In this document: positions 1-6,056 of the stretch, piece after piece | Layout: each line of letters begins with the position of its first letter | Position numbering within the stretch: position 1 is the first letter of the stretch | DNA from: an uncultured Emergencia sp. | GTDB lineage: Bacteria > Bacillota > Clostridia > Peptostreptococcales > Anaerovoracaceae | Direction: 5' to 3' | Length of the DNA: 9,630 nt | NCBI GenBank assembly: GCA_902476665.1 | Contig: CABSEO010000041.1 | Coordinates: 1 to 9,630 of the forward strand | Notes under the pieces: model-generated | Databases searched by the model: none | Told to the model about the DNA's origin: nothing | What the model saw: the letters and a program-made list of their open reading frames with translations, nothing else | Made by a program: the position numbers and the translations under genes

Positions 1-2
1 CG

Positions 3-965
3 GATTTATATATGTGGGGTCTTTGCTGTTATCTGGCAATTGTAGCGATTTACACGGTAGGATTTATTCTTTGTTTAACAATAACACGCAGAGGCATGAG
101 AAAGGAAAAATGGAAAAAACTGGCAAAGAAAGCGCGGGTGGAATTGTCTCGCAAGGATTATTCCGGGCAGATTGCAATGACAATGGGAACCAAATCGGCG
201 GGACATTTGCTGGGAATGTCAGACAGTTCCGGCGCTAAAAAAGCCGGAAAGGTTTTCGAAGCATTGGCGGCAGTGAGTTCTCTGGCAACTGTGATACAAA
301 TGGCAAATGAAATCAGAAAAAATGCCATACTTATTGCCGGCGTTTTCGCAGTGGACATTCCGAAAGTGAAAAAATATATGATTCCCATTATTTTACTTCC
401 GGTTATTTTTTTAACCGCAGTTTATATTCCTCACTTTATTGCTGCTAAGGAAAATGCTGATGCCGGAATTGCCGTGGCATCTAAATCTGTGTATGCTCTA
501 CAGGATTCCCTGCAGCAGGACTGTGATCATGTCAGCATTGATGACCCGAAAGAAAAATACAGAAGTAATGGATACAGTGTGACCGGCTATCTTTACAGCT
601 ATGAAGAGCCGTATAACTCTTATATTTCTGTCACGGTAGAAAATGACGGATTGATTAGCCAGGTAAGATATTGTGTGGACGTTGATATACAGGCAGGCAA
701 AGACGAAAATCTTCAAAAAGCTGAGCAGGATCTTTTAAAGCTGAATGTGATGCTGAATGATGCTCATGTAAAGGCACAGGCTCATGTTCTGCTGAAAGAA
801 TATGTTTTGCCCGAGAACTTTAAAGAACAGTTTAGCGCCGGTTCGTATTACGAGGATTTCAGCTTTCGCAAAGATGAAAAAGTGTCCATCAATTATATGA
901 CTGATTCGGAAGAAGAATATGATGAATACAGTCAGGCCTGTATCTATTTCAGTATAGAACTATGA
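3..965 (+). CDS. Unrecognised two-helix membrane protein, probably 5'-partial
   Basis: The frame is open to the left edge. The first ATG in the window is at 12, with only 11 bases before it and no ribosome binding site, so the true start probably lies upstream. Counted from that ATG there are 317 residues. A hydrophobic segment at about 5-24 is followed by a very basic stretch (RRGMRKEKWKKLAKK), a small-residue-rich segment (about 60-115), a second membrane helix (about 122-144), and a polar, acidic C-terminal region of about 170 residues. By the positive-inside rule the basic loop should be cytoplasmic and the C-terminal region outside. No catalytic motif, lipobox or known family is visible. 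The gene ends in tandem stops (TGA TAA). The function is unknown; I am confident that it codes, because the frame is long and the composition is that of a normal membrane protein. Confidence 0.75.
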   Translation, partial: DLYMWGLCCYLAIVAIYTVGFILCLTITRRGMRKEKWKKLAKKARVELSRKDYSGQIAMTMGTKSAGHLLGMSDSSGAKKAGKVFEALAAVSSLATVIQMANEIRKNAILIAGVFAVDIPKVKKYMIPIILLPVIFLTAVYIPHFIAAKENADAGIAVASKSVYALQDSLQQDCDHVSIDDPKEKYRSNGYSVTGYLYSYEEPYNSYISVTVENDGLISQVRYCVDVDIQAGKDENLQKAEQDLLKLNVMLNDAHVKAQAHVLLKEYVLPENFKEQFSAGSYYEDFSFRKDEKVSINYMTDSEEEYDEYSQACIYFSIEL

Positions 966-1163
966 TAATTCTGAGAAAGAAAAACTACCAGTCTGTTTCA
1001 TTTCTAACAATATATAGGTAGACCATGGGACCGCCATTGGAGACCCATGGAGCAGAGCTGCGGTATTCTGATGGAAGAATGCAAGGCGGGTGAAATCACA
1101 TCTGCAAAGACCAGAAGAAGCGGGAGATTGGAAAGTAGGAAACTATGAATTGATGGAATTTCA

Positions 1164-1222
1164 GAAAAATGCGGACAGAAGCACCTTTGAGGAGACGGAA
1201 AAGGGAAGCTTCTGTCCGCATT
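1164..1222 (-). terminator. Strong hairpin followed by T-run, minus-strand terminator
   Basis: The arms AATGCGGACAGAAGC (1168-1182) and GCTTCTGTCCGCATT (1208-1222) are perfectly complementary over 15 bp. A further CCTTT/AAAGG pairing is possible inside the loop (1184-1188 with 1200-1204). Read on the minus strand, the stem runs into ATTTTTCTG, the layout of a Rho-independent terminator. It lies about 155 bases past the end of the PH-domain gene and could end that transcription unit, or a short transcript arising in the spacer. On the plus strand no T-run follows. Confidence 0.65.
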
Positions 1223-1300
1223 CTGTATTATACCTGAAGGCAGTGGTTGCAGCGTGTGCGACTATCTCTACTGCTACGGTCAGGAAACAGTGGAAATACA

Positions 1301-1336
1301 GCAACAGTCCCTGCTTCAGATGGCAGGGACTGTTGC
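1301..1336 (-). terminator. 14-bp perfect hairpin downstream of the PH-domain gene
   Basis: The arms GCAACAGTCCCTGC (1301-1314) and GCAGGGACTGTTGC (1323-1336) pair perfectly around an 8-base loop. It starts about 40 bases after the PH-domain stop codon. On the minus strand the stem is followed by TGTATTTCC, a weak T-tract. It may be a first, leaky terminator for the minus-strand cluster or an RNA-stabilising 3' hairpin. Confidence 0.5.
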
Positions 1337-1377
1337 TCGATATTAGGAAGGACTTATAATATTTTTTAGTTGATTTC

Positions 1378-1752
1378 TTAAATAACAAGTTGGGATATCA
1401 TTTTGCAGATCTGAGTAACATCTGCTTTAGACACAAACTCAAATTTAACTTTGCCAAGTCCGCTGAACCAGAGTTCCAGTTCACTGTCAAGGTCGAGAAC
1501 CCCGGCTGTTTCAACAGAGAATGCCTGAATTTTACTATAAGGCAAAGATGTATAATCTACCTTTTTTCCGGTGATTCCCTGGACGTTGATGGCAAAAATG
1601 CGTTTTGTCGTAAATACGACACCGTCCCGTATGGTCTTGAAAGTTGCGATAATTTCTTCACCTTCGACAAACATCGGTGTGATAGTACTGCTGAAGGTAC
1701 TGTTATCTACAGGTTTTAGCTTAAGATACTCTGCATTTTTAAAATCGATCAT
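1378..1752 (-). CDS. Bacterial PH-domain protein (YvbH-like, bPH_1)
   Basis: This is a 124-residue soluble protein. The start is the ATG at 1752, because AAAGGAG lies 8 bases upstream of it; a GTG three codons earlier falls inside that ribosome binding site. The pattern RDGVVFTTKRIFAINVQG (about 42-59), then KKVDYTSLPYSKIQAFSVE (63-81), then acidic DLDSELELW (87-95) matches the bacterial pleckstrin-homology fold of the bPH_1 (PF08000) type: a beta sandwich with the conserved TxxR and Y..I segments and a C-terminal helix (about 108-122). Such proteins are short single-domain proteins of unknown biochemical role. The gene follows the YczE-CBS gene on the same strand with a 68-base gap and could be co-transcribed with it. 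The family call is good; the function is not known. Confidence 0.85.
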   Translation of the reverse strand: MIDFKNAEYLKLKPVDNSTFSSTITPMFVEGEEIIATFKTIRDGVVFTTKRIFAINVQGITGKKVDYTSLPYSKIQAFSVETAGVLDLDSELELWFSGLGKVKFEFVSKADVTQICKMISQLVI

Positions 1753-1820
1753 GAACAACACTCCTTTTCTTTATGAAATTGTGATTGGACCACAGGCGGC
1801 TAAGCCTGCAGAGCCCGGCG

Positions 1821-2948
1821 CTAAATTGTATTTTCCATCAGACTGACAGCATATTTGATGATATTGCTGACATTGACTATGCCGATCATTTGTCCGTCTT
1901 TCATGACAGGGGCTTTTTTCAGATGATTTTCACCCAGCTTGTAGCATATTTCATCCAGATCGTCATCTGCGTTTACTGTAATAATTTTCTTTGTACAAAT
2001 GGCAGAAACTTCTTTTTTTACAAGATCCAGCAGTGCCTTGTTGAATTCTATTTTTTCCAGAGACTCCTGATTGACAAAGAGGGAGTGTTCAGACGACAGG
2101 TGTCTGATAATATCTCCGTCTGAAACAAACCCTACAAGCTCGTTTCGGGAATTGACTACAGGAACACCGCTGATTTTCTTTTCTCGAAGCAGCCTGAGAA
2201 CATCCAGCAGAGAGGCATCTTCTCTGATTGTGTAAACATCTTTTTTCATGATATTGAAAAGCGGTACATCACTGGCAGTTTCGCCGGAATGGATATTGAT
2301 ACCTAATAATCTGTCTCTCGATTCCCCGAAGAATTTTGTCAGCCATTTTACCTCTGTACCGACAAGTAATGCAGCCAGTATGGTTCCGATTCCCACACTT
2401 CCCAGCTGTCTGATTACAATCAGGCAGGTCACAAGGGAGATAACCACCATGGTAATGTCGCAGATCAGCTTTACGTTGGCAAATTTAGCTTTAGTAATCC
2501 TGGAGATTGCCAGCATGGCACCTTCCGGCGCCAGTGGGATAAATCCTGCAGGTACATACAGGAAGACACCTAAGGCTACTAATACAGTGCTGATTAATGT
2601 CATAATCAGCTGGACAATAAAACTGGATGGTTCAGGAATATAGACCGTAAGACTGCAGCAGAAGGTTAGAAAAACACCAAAGATAATGCCCACTGGCAGC
2701 TGCAGCAGATTGATGATTTTATAATCTTTTCGGAGCAGAACAATCTGCAGAAGTACCATGAAAACAGAGAAAATGATAGTCGCAATTCCTAAATCAATAC
2801 CGGCAACACAAGTCATCGTATAAGGTATTGAGCTTATGGTAGATACACCTAAATCTGCTCTGACCGACACTGCAACACCCAGGGTCATGATTACTAATCC
2901 GCCGATATAAAATAATACTCTTGTCATCAGATTCCCTTTATATTTCAT
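1821..2948 (-). CDS. YczE-like integral membrane protein fused to a CBS-domain pair
   Basis: This 375-residue protein starts at an ATG preceded by AGGAGG with a 5-base spacer. Residues 1-205 form a multi-helix membrane region resembling the YczE/YyaS/YitT group (DUF6198-type): the N-terminal RADLGVSTISSIPYTM segment, a G-rich second pair of helices, and LLQLPVGIIFGVFL. Residues about 233-285 and 312-367 are two CBS domains (GVPVVNSRNELVGFVSDGD and KAPVMKDGQMIGIVN). CBS1 keeps the GhhSxxD pattern (S276, D279) expected to contact a nucleotide ribose. CBS2 has asparagines (N359, N362) at those positions, so only one site may bind adenine nucleotides. The start overlaps the last 11 nt of the repressor gene, indicating translational coupling. 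It may be a transporter gated by cellular energy state, but the substrate is unknown. The domain calls are firm. Confidence 0.88.
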   Translation of the reverse strand: MKYKGNLMTRVLFYIGGLVIMTLGVAVSVRADLGVSTISSIPYTMTCVAGIDLGIATIIFSVFMVLLQIVLLRKDYKIINLLQLPVGIIFGVFLTFCCSLTVYIPEPSSFIVQLIMTLISTVLVALGVFLYVPAGFIPLAPEGAMLAISRITKAKFANVKLICDITMVVISLVTCLIVIRQLGSVGIGTILAALLVGTEVKWLTKFFGESRDRLLGINIHSGETASDVPLFNIMKKDVYTIREDASLLDVLRLLREKKISGVPVVNSRNELVGFVSDGDIIRHLSSEHSLFVNQESLEKIEFNKALLDLVKKEVSAICTKKIITVNADDDLDEICYKLGENHLKKAPVMKDGQMIGIVNVSNIIKYAVSLMENTI

Positions 2949-3372
2949 TTTTACCTCCTGCCAGATTTGTCAGCATTTTATGACTTACCTGTATCCATAT
3001 TTTTAGTTCATCCTCGCTGATATTATCAGTGAGTCTGGATTCCAGATGTTCCATGTCATGAAAAACGTCGTCCCGATATTTTTCTGCAAGCGCAGTAAGA
3101 TGGATGCTTTTGTATCGGGCATCATTCTTATCGGGCACTTTTTGTATCAGCTCTTTTTTCTCCAGTGACTTTAAAAGTTCGGTGGCAGTAGGAGCCCTCA
3201 GCCCAAAGGCTTTTTCAATATCCTTCTGGTGTACTGTGGTATGCTGGTGAGTAAAAAGATAGTGAATCAGCTTACCCTGTGCACCGCTGTATTCCTTATC
3301 TGCTGCAAGATGATCAATATATCTTCTCTGACTGTTTGCTAACAGACTTATAAATTTAAATATGGAATGCAT
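2938..3372 (-). CDS. MarR-family transcriptional regulator
   Basis: This is a 144-residue winged-helix regulator, the normal size for MarR proteins. The HTH lies at about 47-72 (TTVHQKDIEKAFGLRAPTAT then ELLKSLEKKELI). The wing has the family signature with D and R before IHLT (KNDARYKSIHLT, 82-93), and N- and C-terminal helices would form the dimer interface. The start chosen is the ATG at 3372, with AGAGGGGGG 9 bases upstream. A longer frame reaching 3441 runs through the promoter and operator and cannot be the real start. The gene is first in the minus-strand cluster, and its last bases overlap the YczE-CBS start. Its most likely role is to repress its own operon through the palindrome at its promoter. 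The ligand is unknown; nothing in the sequence points to one. Confidence 0.93.
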   Translation of the reverse strand: MHSIFKFISLLANSQRRYIDHLAADKEYSGAQGKLIHYLFTHQHTTVHQKDIEKAFGLRAPTATELLKSLEKKELIQKVPDKNDARYKSIHLTALAEKYRDDVFHDMEHLESRLTDNISEDELKIWIQVSHKMLTNLAGGKNEI

Positions 3373-3396
3373 AATAAATTTCCCCCCTCTTTCTAA

Positions 3397-3412
3397 AGTT
3401 AGGTTCCTAACT
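3397..3412. promoter_or_regulatory. Palindromic operator, probably bound by the MarR regulator
   Basis: AGTTAGGTTCCTAACT is a perfect palindrome apart from its central TT (arms AGTTAGG and CCTAACT). It lies immediately after the -10 box of the MarR promoter, covering the expected transcription start. Position, symmetry and size fit a MarR-type operator and imply autorepression. Binding is inferred. Confidence 0.75.
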
Positions 3413-3441
3413 ATATTAGCACAGGACTGTGAATTAAGCAA
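3413..3441 (-). promoter_or_regulatory. Sigma-A promoter of the MarR/YczE-CBS/PH cluster
   Basis: On the minus strand TTGCTT (3436-3441) and TAATAT (3413-3418) are separated by exactly 17 bases, with an extended -10 TGC just before TAATAT. Transcription would start inside the operator palindrome, about 35 bases before the MarR ATG. Confidence 0.8.
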
Positions 3442-3850
3442 GTGTTAAATTATGAATCTATTTTTGATATAAACTGATCATTATCTGGTTTCAGCAGTAA
3501 ACGCAGGCTGTCTGAATTTTATGACGGAACGCTGCCTTGTGCCATTTTCGGCTTGGTTGAATCAGTACGGCACGTAATGCCATTAAAAGAATATCAGTGA
3601 CAATTTTGCGGTCAGCTGCATCTGTATATTATAGCAGTGAAACAGTAAAATGCGCCTGACGGATAAATGAGAGGCCTTTTACTGCCCATAGATGGATATG
3701 AGCTAGTCAGTATAATATTTTAATACCATCAGCTGGGGGGCTGCTTTTAAAAGACTTCGGGAAGCCATTTTCATCACCATTGAAGAAGGGATAAACCAGA
3801 CGAATATTGCAAAAAACAGGTGAATGAAAATTTGAAGGGAGAAAATTATT
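3442..3850. other. Intergenic region upstream of the holin, no gene recognised
   Basis: About 410 bases separate the MarR promoter from the holin. It holds an imperfect inverted repeat (CAGTAAAA 3643-3650 with TTTTACTG 3677-3684) and an isolated TATAAT (3711-3716) that lacks a recognisable -35. A 32-codon open stretch just before the holin (about 3713-3822, ending TGA) has no start codon or ribosome binding site and could be a decayed remnant. A minus-strand frame over 3703-4008 is the shadow of the holin gene. I see no clear promoter for the lysis pair. Confidence 0.55.
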
Positions 3851-4054
3851 ATGAGGAATCGGTTAAAAACAGCCGCACTGAGGGCTGTCAGAACTATGGC
3901 ACAGACTGCTGTTGCCATGATAGGAACCAGTGCGATGCTGGATGATGTAAACTGGATGATGGTATCATCAACTGCGGTATTATCAGGGATTCTGTCACTT
4001 CTGACCAATATTGCGGGATTACCGGAACCAAACGATGCGGATGGGGAGGAATAG
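3851..4054 (+). CDS. Phage-type holin (r1t-like family)
   Basis: This 67-residue protein has two predicted membrane helices (about 14-30 and 36-57) and a short charged tail (EPNDADGEE). The pattern RAVRTMAQTAVAMIGTSAML, then DVNWMMVSSTAVLSGILSLL, then TNIAGLP is characteristic of small class II holins of the Lactococcus phage r1t type: an amphipathic or membrane helix, the central D-V-x-W, and a second helix ending in GLPE. Holins accumulate in the cytoplasmic membrane and then open lesions that let the endolysin reach the wall. The start ATG has GGGAG 9 bases upstream. The GH25 lysozyme begins 1 base after the stop codon, the standard holin-endolysin cassette order. No structural phage genes are nearby. 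A longer minus-strand frame over the same bases has no protein-like features and is rejected. Confidence 0.87.
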   Translation: MRNRLKTAALRAVRTMAQTAVAMIGTSAMLDDVNWMMVSSTAVLSGILSLLTNIAGLPEPNDADGEE

Positions 4055-4055
4055 T

Positions 4056-5045
4056 ATGGCTAAGGTGAAATTGACAGGGATAGATGTGTCTTACTGGCAG
4101 GGAAAACCTGCGCTCTCCGCATTCCGAAAGTTTAAGGCTGCAGGCTGGGACTTTCTCATCGCTCGCATTGGATATGCAAATATGGGATTAAAATACCCTG
4201 ACAGTACCTTTGAGAACAATTATAAGAAAGCAGTCTCTGCAAAACTGCGCATCGGTGCTTATTTTTATTCTAACGCCCGCAATGCGGCAGAGGGCAGGGC
4301 AGAAGCAAAATACTGCCTGCAGCTGCTGCAGGGAAAAGCCTTGAGTATGCCTGTCTTCATTGATATGGAGGACAATGCCACATCCGGTACGGCAAGCAAA
4401 GCAAATCTGGCTGCAGCCTGCAAGGCCTTCTGCGAAGAGATCGAAAAGGCGGGCTATATGTCGGGAGTGTATGCCTCCACATCCTGGTTTACAAGTAAAA
4501 TAGGAAATGTGAATGGTTTAAGTAAATGGCTGGCGCAGTATAACAGTGTTGTCACCTACAGCGGAAGTTATGATATGTGGCAGTATTCAAGCACTACCGT
4601 TGTATCTGGGTTCAGCGGCCCCAGAGATGTGAACAAGAGCTACACTGCTTACGATGATAATTTCCTGATAAAACCTAAAGTAAGACTGCTGGTGCGTAGA
4701 GGCTACAGTCTGCTGTCAAAAAAAATGGGAGTACTGTCTGAAAATGGGATTTACCGAGTAACCAGGACGGCAAAGAAAGGTACCCGTGGATATATTCAGG
4801 GGATAGGCTGGGTGACTATCACGACAAAATTTGTTCATGTGATCAGTTTTACTGATGCTGTCAGAATCAGAACAAAAGGGAAACTGATTTACCGTGAATC
4901 ACCGCTTCTGTCATCCAGAAAAAAAGGAACATTAAAAAAAGGAGACGCCTATGTTGTTTCCCGCATCAGCCAGGACGGGAAAAGAGGCTATATCAGCGGG
5001 TATGGGTGGATAACCATTACAAGTGAATATGTACTCTTCTCTTAA
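4056..5045 (+). CDS. GH25 endolysin (1,4-beta-N-acetylmuramidase) with C-terminal repeats
   Basis: This 329-residue protein starts at the ATG at 4056, which has GGGGAGG six bases upstream; an earlier in-frame ATG at 4011 lies inside the holin gene. Residues about 6-195 form a GH25 lysozyme: GIDVSYWQG (D10), the catalytic FIDMED segment (D103, E105), MWQYSS (174-179) and DVNKSY near the end, matching the aspartate/glutamate set of Cellosyl-type muramidases. It cleaves the MurNAc-GlcNAc bond of peptidoglycan. Residues about 208-263 and 269-328 are two related modules, each ending in a GY-I-G-GW-TIT motif (RGYIQGIGWVTITTKF and RGYISGYGWITITSEY). They are probably SH3-like wall-binding repeats. 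There is no signal peptide, which fits release through the upstream holin. Length and order fit a phage or prophage lysis module. Confidence 0.94.
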   Translation: MAKVKLTGIDVSYWQGKPALSAFRKFKAAGWDFLIARIGYANMGLKYPDSTFENNYKKAVSAKLRIGAYFYSNARNAAEGRAEAKYCLQLLQGKALSMPVFIDMEDNATSGTASKANLAAACKAFCEEIEKAGYMSGVYASTSWFTSKIGNVNGLSKWLAQYNSVVTYSGSYDMWQYSSTTVVSGFSGPRDVNKSYTAYDDNFLIKPKVRLLVRRGYSLLSKKMGVLSENGIYRVTRTAKKGTRGYIQGIGWVTITTKFVHVISFTDAVRIRTKGKLIYRESPLLSSRKKGTLKKGDAYVVSRISQDGKRGYISGYGWITITSEYVLFS

Positions 5046-5087
5046 TGGAGTGCCGGACATCGCTTACCGCTAAATAAAGTAAAAGAC

Positions 5088-5132
5088 CAGCCTCTAAAAT
5101 ATCATTCTTATCCGGTGATATTCAGGAGGCTG
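5088..5132. terminator. Hairpin between converging endolysin and EFR1 genes, likely bidirectional terminator
   Basis: The outer arms CAGCCTC (5088-5094) and GAGGCTG (5126-5132) and the inner arms AATATCA (5098-5104) and TGATATT (5116-5122) pair around a 3x3 internal loop and an 11-base apical loop. On the minus strand the stem is followed by GTCTTTTACTTTATTT, a usable T-rich tract for ending the EFR1 transcript. On the plus strand the downstream T content is poorer. It sits between two converging genes, where a shared terminator is expected. Confidence 0.6.
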
Positions 5133-5162
5133 TTCAGTAATCATTCTGACGTTTTTCTGATA

Positions 5163-5921
5163 TTATATAAAAAGTTCATTTTCCTTTCTGTCAGAGCAGG
5201 TCTTTTCCATTTTTTTAGAAGCTATCTTTAACAATATCCCATTTAATTTTCTTGCGTTTGAAGGACATACCTGCACGCATCTCATACATGAAATGCAAAG
5301 TTTTTTATTTGTTGTTTTCGGATTTTCTGAAGGGATGGCTCCTACTGGACAGACTTTTGCACATAAACGGCAGTTTGAGCAGTTGTTTCCGGCTTTGGGC
5401 TTTAGTGGGATTCCGTTATATTCCCGATATGGATAATTTCCCGGCAGTGTTAATTTATCATGAGGTGAGGTGTTTTTCATCTTGTTCAAGATCTGTTCTG
5501 AGAACTGTATAAGCTGATGCTTGTCGGCGTCATCTGGCCGTCCTGCAGCAAACTGGTGCATAATGGAATGTTCCGCAACAGCTGTGATGGCAGCAATACA
5601 GTGGAAGCCCTTATCTGTTACACATGCCTCCAGTTCTTTGAGAGTATCTTCGTAGGCTCTGTTCCCGTAAGATACCAGTAAAATGGCAGGGGTACCATTT
5701 CCTTTGAGGTCTTTCATTCTTTGTAATGCGACAGAAGGAACTCTGCCTCCGTAGGATGGAACGCCAAAGATACAAACGTCTTCATTACTGAAAGTCTGAT
5801 TGAATTGTTCTTCTTTTTTGCTTAAATCAATCTCGGTATAGTTTCCCAATTCACCGGCAAGTATTTTAACTGTTTTTTCAGTACTTTTTGTAGGACTGAA
5901 ATATATTGCGTATACACTCAT
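5163..5921 (-). CDS. EFR1-type flavodoxin/2[4Fe-4S] ferredoxin fusion
   Basis: This is a 252-residue cytoplasmic redox protein. The N-terminal half is flavodoxin-like: YFSPTKSTEKT (7-17) is the FMN-phosphate loop, and FGVPSYGGRVP (52-62) and LLVSYGNRAYED (81-92) are the flavin-contacting loops. The C-terminal part holds two 4Fe-4S motifs, CSNCRLCAKVCP (C181, C184, C187, C191) and CISCMRCVQVCP (C209, C212, C215, C219). This domain order and length match the EFR1 family of clostridial ferredoxins. It should pass electrons between FMN and iron-sulfur clusters; the partner enzyme is not encoded here. The start ATG has AAAGGGG 7 bases upstream. It lies downstream of the CDF transporter on the same strand but has its own promoter in the gap. 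The family is clear and the physiological role is not. Confidence 0.92.
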   Translation of the reverse strand: MSVYAIYFSPTKSTEKTVKILAGELGNYTEIDLSKKEEQFNQTFSNEDVCIFGVPSYGGRVPSVALQRMKDLKGNGTPAILLVSYGNRAYEDTLKELEACVTDKGFHCIAAITAVAEHSIMHQFAAGRPDDADKHQLIQFSEQILNKMKNTSPHDKLTLPGNYPYREYNGIPLKPKAGNNCSNCRLCAKVCPVGAIPSENPKTTNKKLCISCMRCVQVCPSNARKLNGILLKIASKKMEKTCSDRKENELFI

Positions 5922-6001
5922 TTTTTATCCCCTTTCTCTTTTTTTGTCAGATGCTTCGATACACGTTGAAACTGCAGTCAAAAAGAACCGACCGTTAATA
6001 C

Positions 6002-6030
6002 ATTATATTCCGTTTATGATGGATTTTCAA
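6002..6030 (-). promoter_or_regulatory. Sigma-A promoter of the EFR1 gene
   Basis: Read on the minus strand, TTGAAA (6025-6030) and TATAAT (6002-6007) are separated by exactly 17 bases. It lies in the gap after the transporter stop codon, leaving a leader of about 74 nt before the EFR1 ATG at 5921. The EFR1 gene therefore does not depend on the metal-controlled transporter transcript. Confidence 0.82.
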
Positions 6031-6056
6031 TATCATCTCTGCTGTTAGAAGACCGC

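Larger units (their letters stand above)
966..1377. other. Gene-poor spacer with three inverted repeats between converging genes
   Basis: This stretch of about 410 bases separates the plus-strand membrane protein from the minus-strand PH-domain gene. Short open frames exist on both strands, but they cross strong hairpins, lack ribosome binding sites and show no recognisable protein features. It holds a 7-bp inverted repeat with arms CCATGGG (1023-1029) and CCCATGG (1044-1050), plus the two hairpins listed separately. A TATAAT-like hexamer on the minus strand (1225-1230) has no convincing -35 partner. Confidence 0.6.

Noticed and set aside
1090..1359. An 89-codon plus-strand open frame in the hairpin-rich spacer
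   Set aside because: It crosses both strong hairpins, has no ribosome binding site at its start and resembles no protein I know.
3373..3441. N-terminal extension of the MarR protein to the upstream start at 3441
   Set aside because: This stretch contains the -10 box, operator and expected transcription start, while the ATG at 3372 has its own strong ribosome binding site.
3643..3684. Inverted repeat CAGTAAAA/TTTTACTG as a terminator or attachment site
   Set aside because: The stem is short and A/T-rich with a poorly pairing interior, and no matching direct repeat was found on the far side of the lysis cassette.
3703..4008. A 101-codon minus-strand open frame antisense to the holin
   Set aside because: The plus-strand frame has a good ribosome binding site, clear r1t-holin pattern and tight coupling to the endolysin; the minus frame has no recognisable protein features.
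4011..4055. Earlier in-frame ATG for the GH25 lysozyme
   Set aside because: It lies within the holin gene and adds residues not seen in GH25 proteins; the ATG at 4056 has GGGGAGG at proper spacing.
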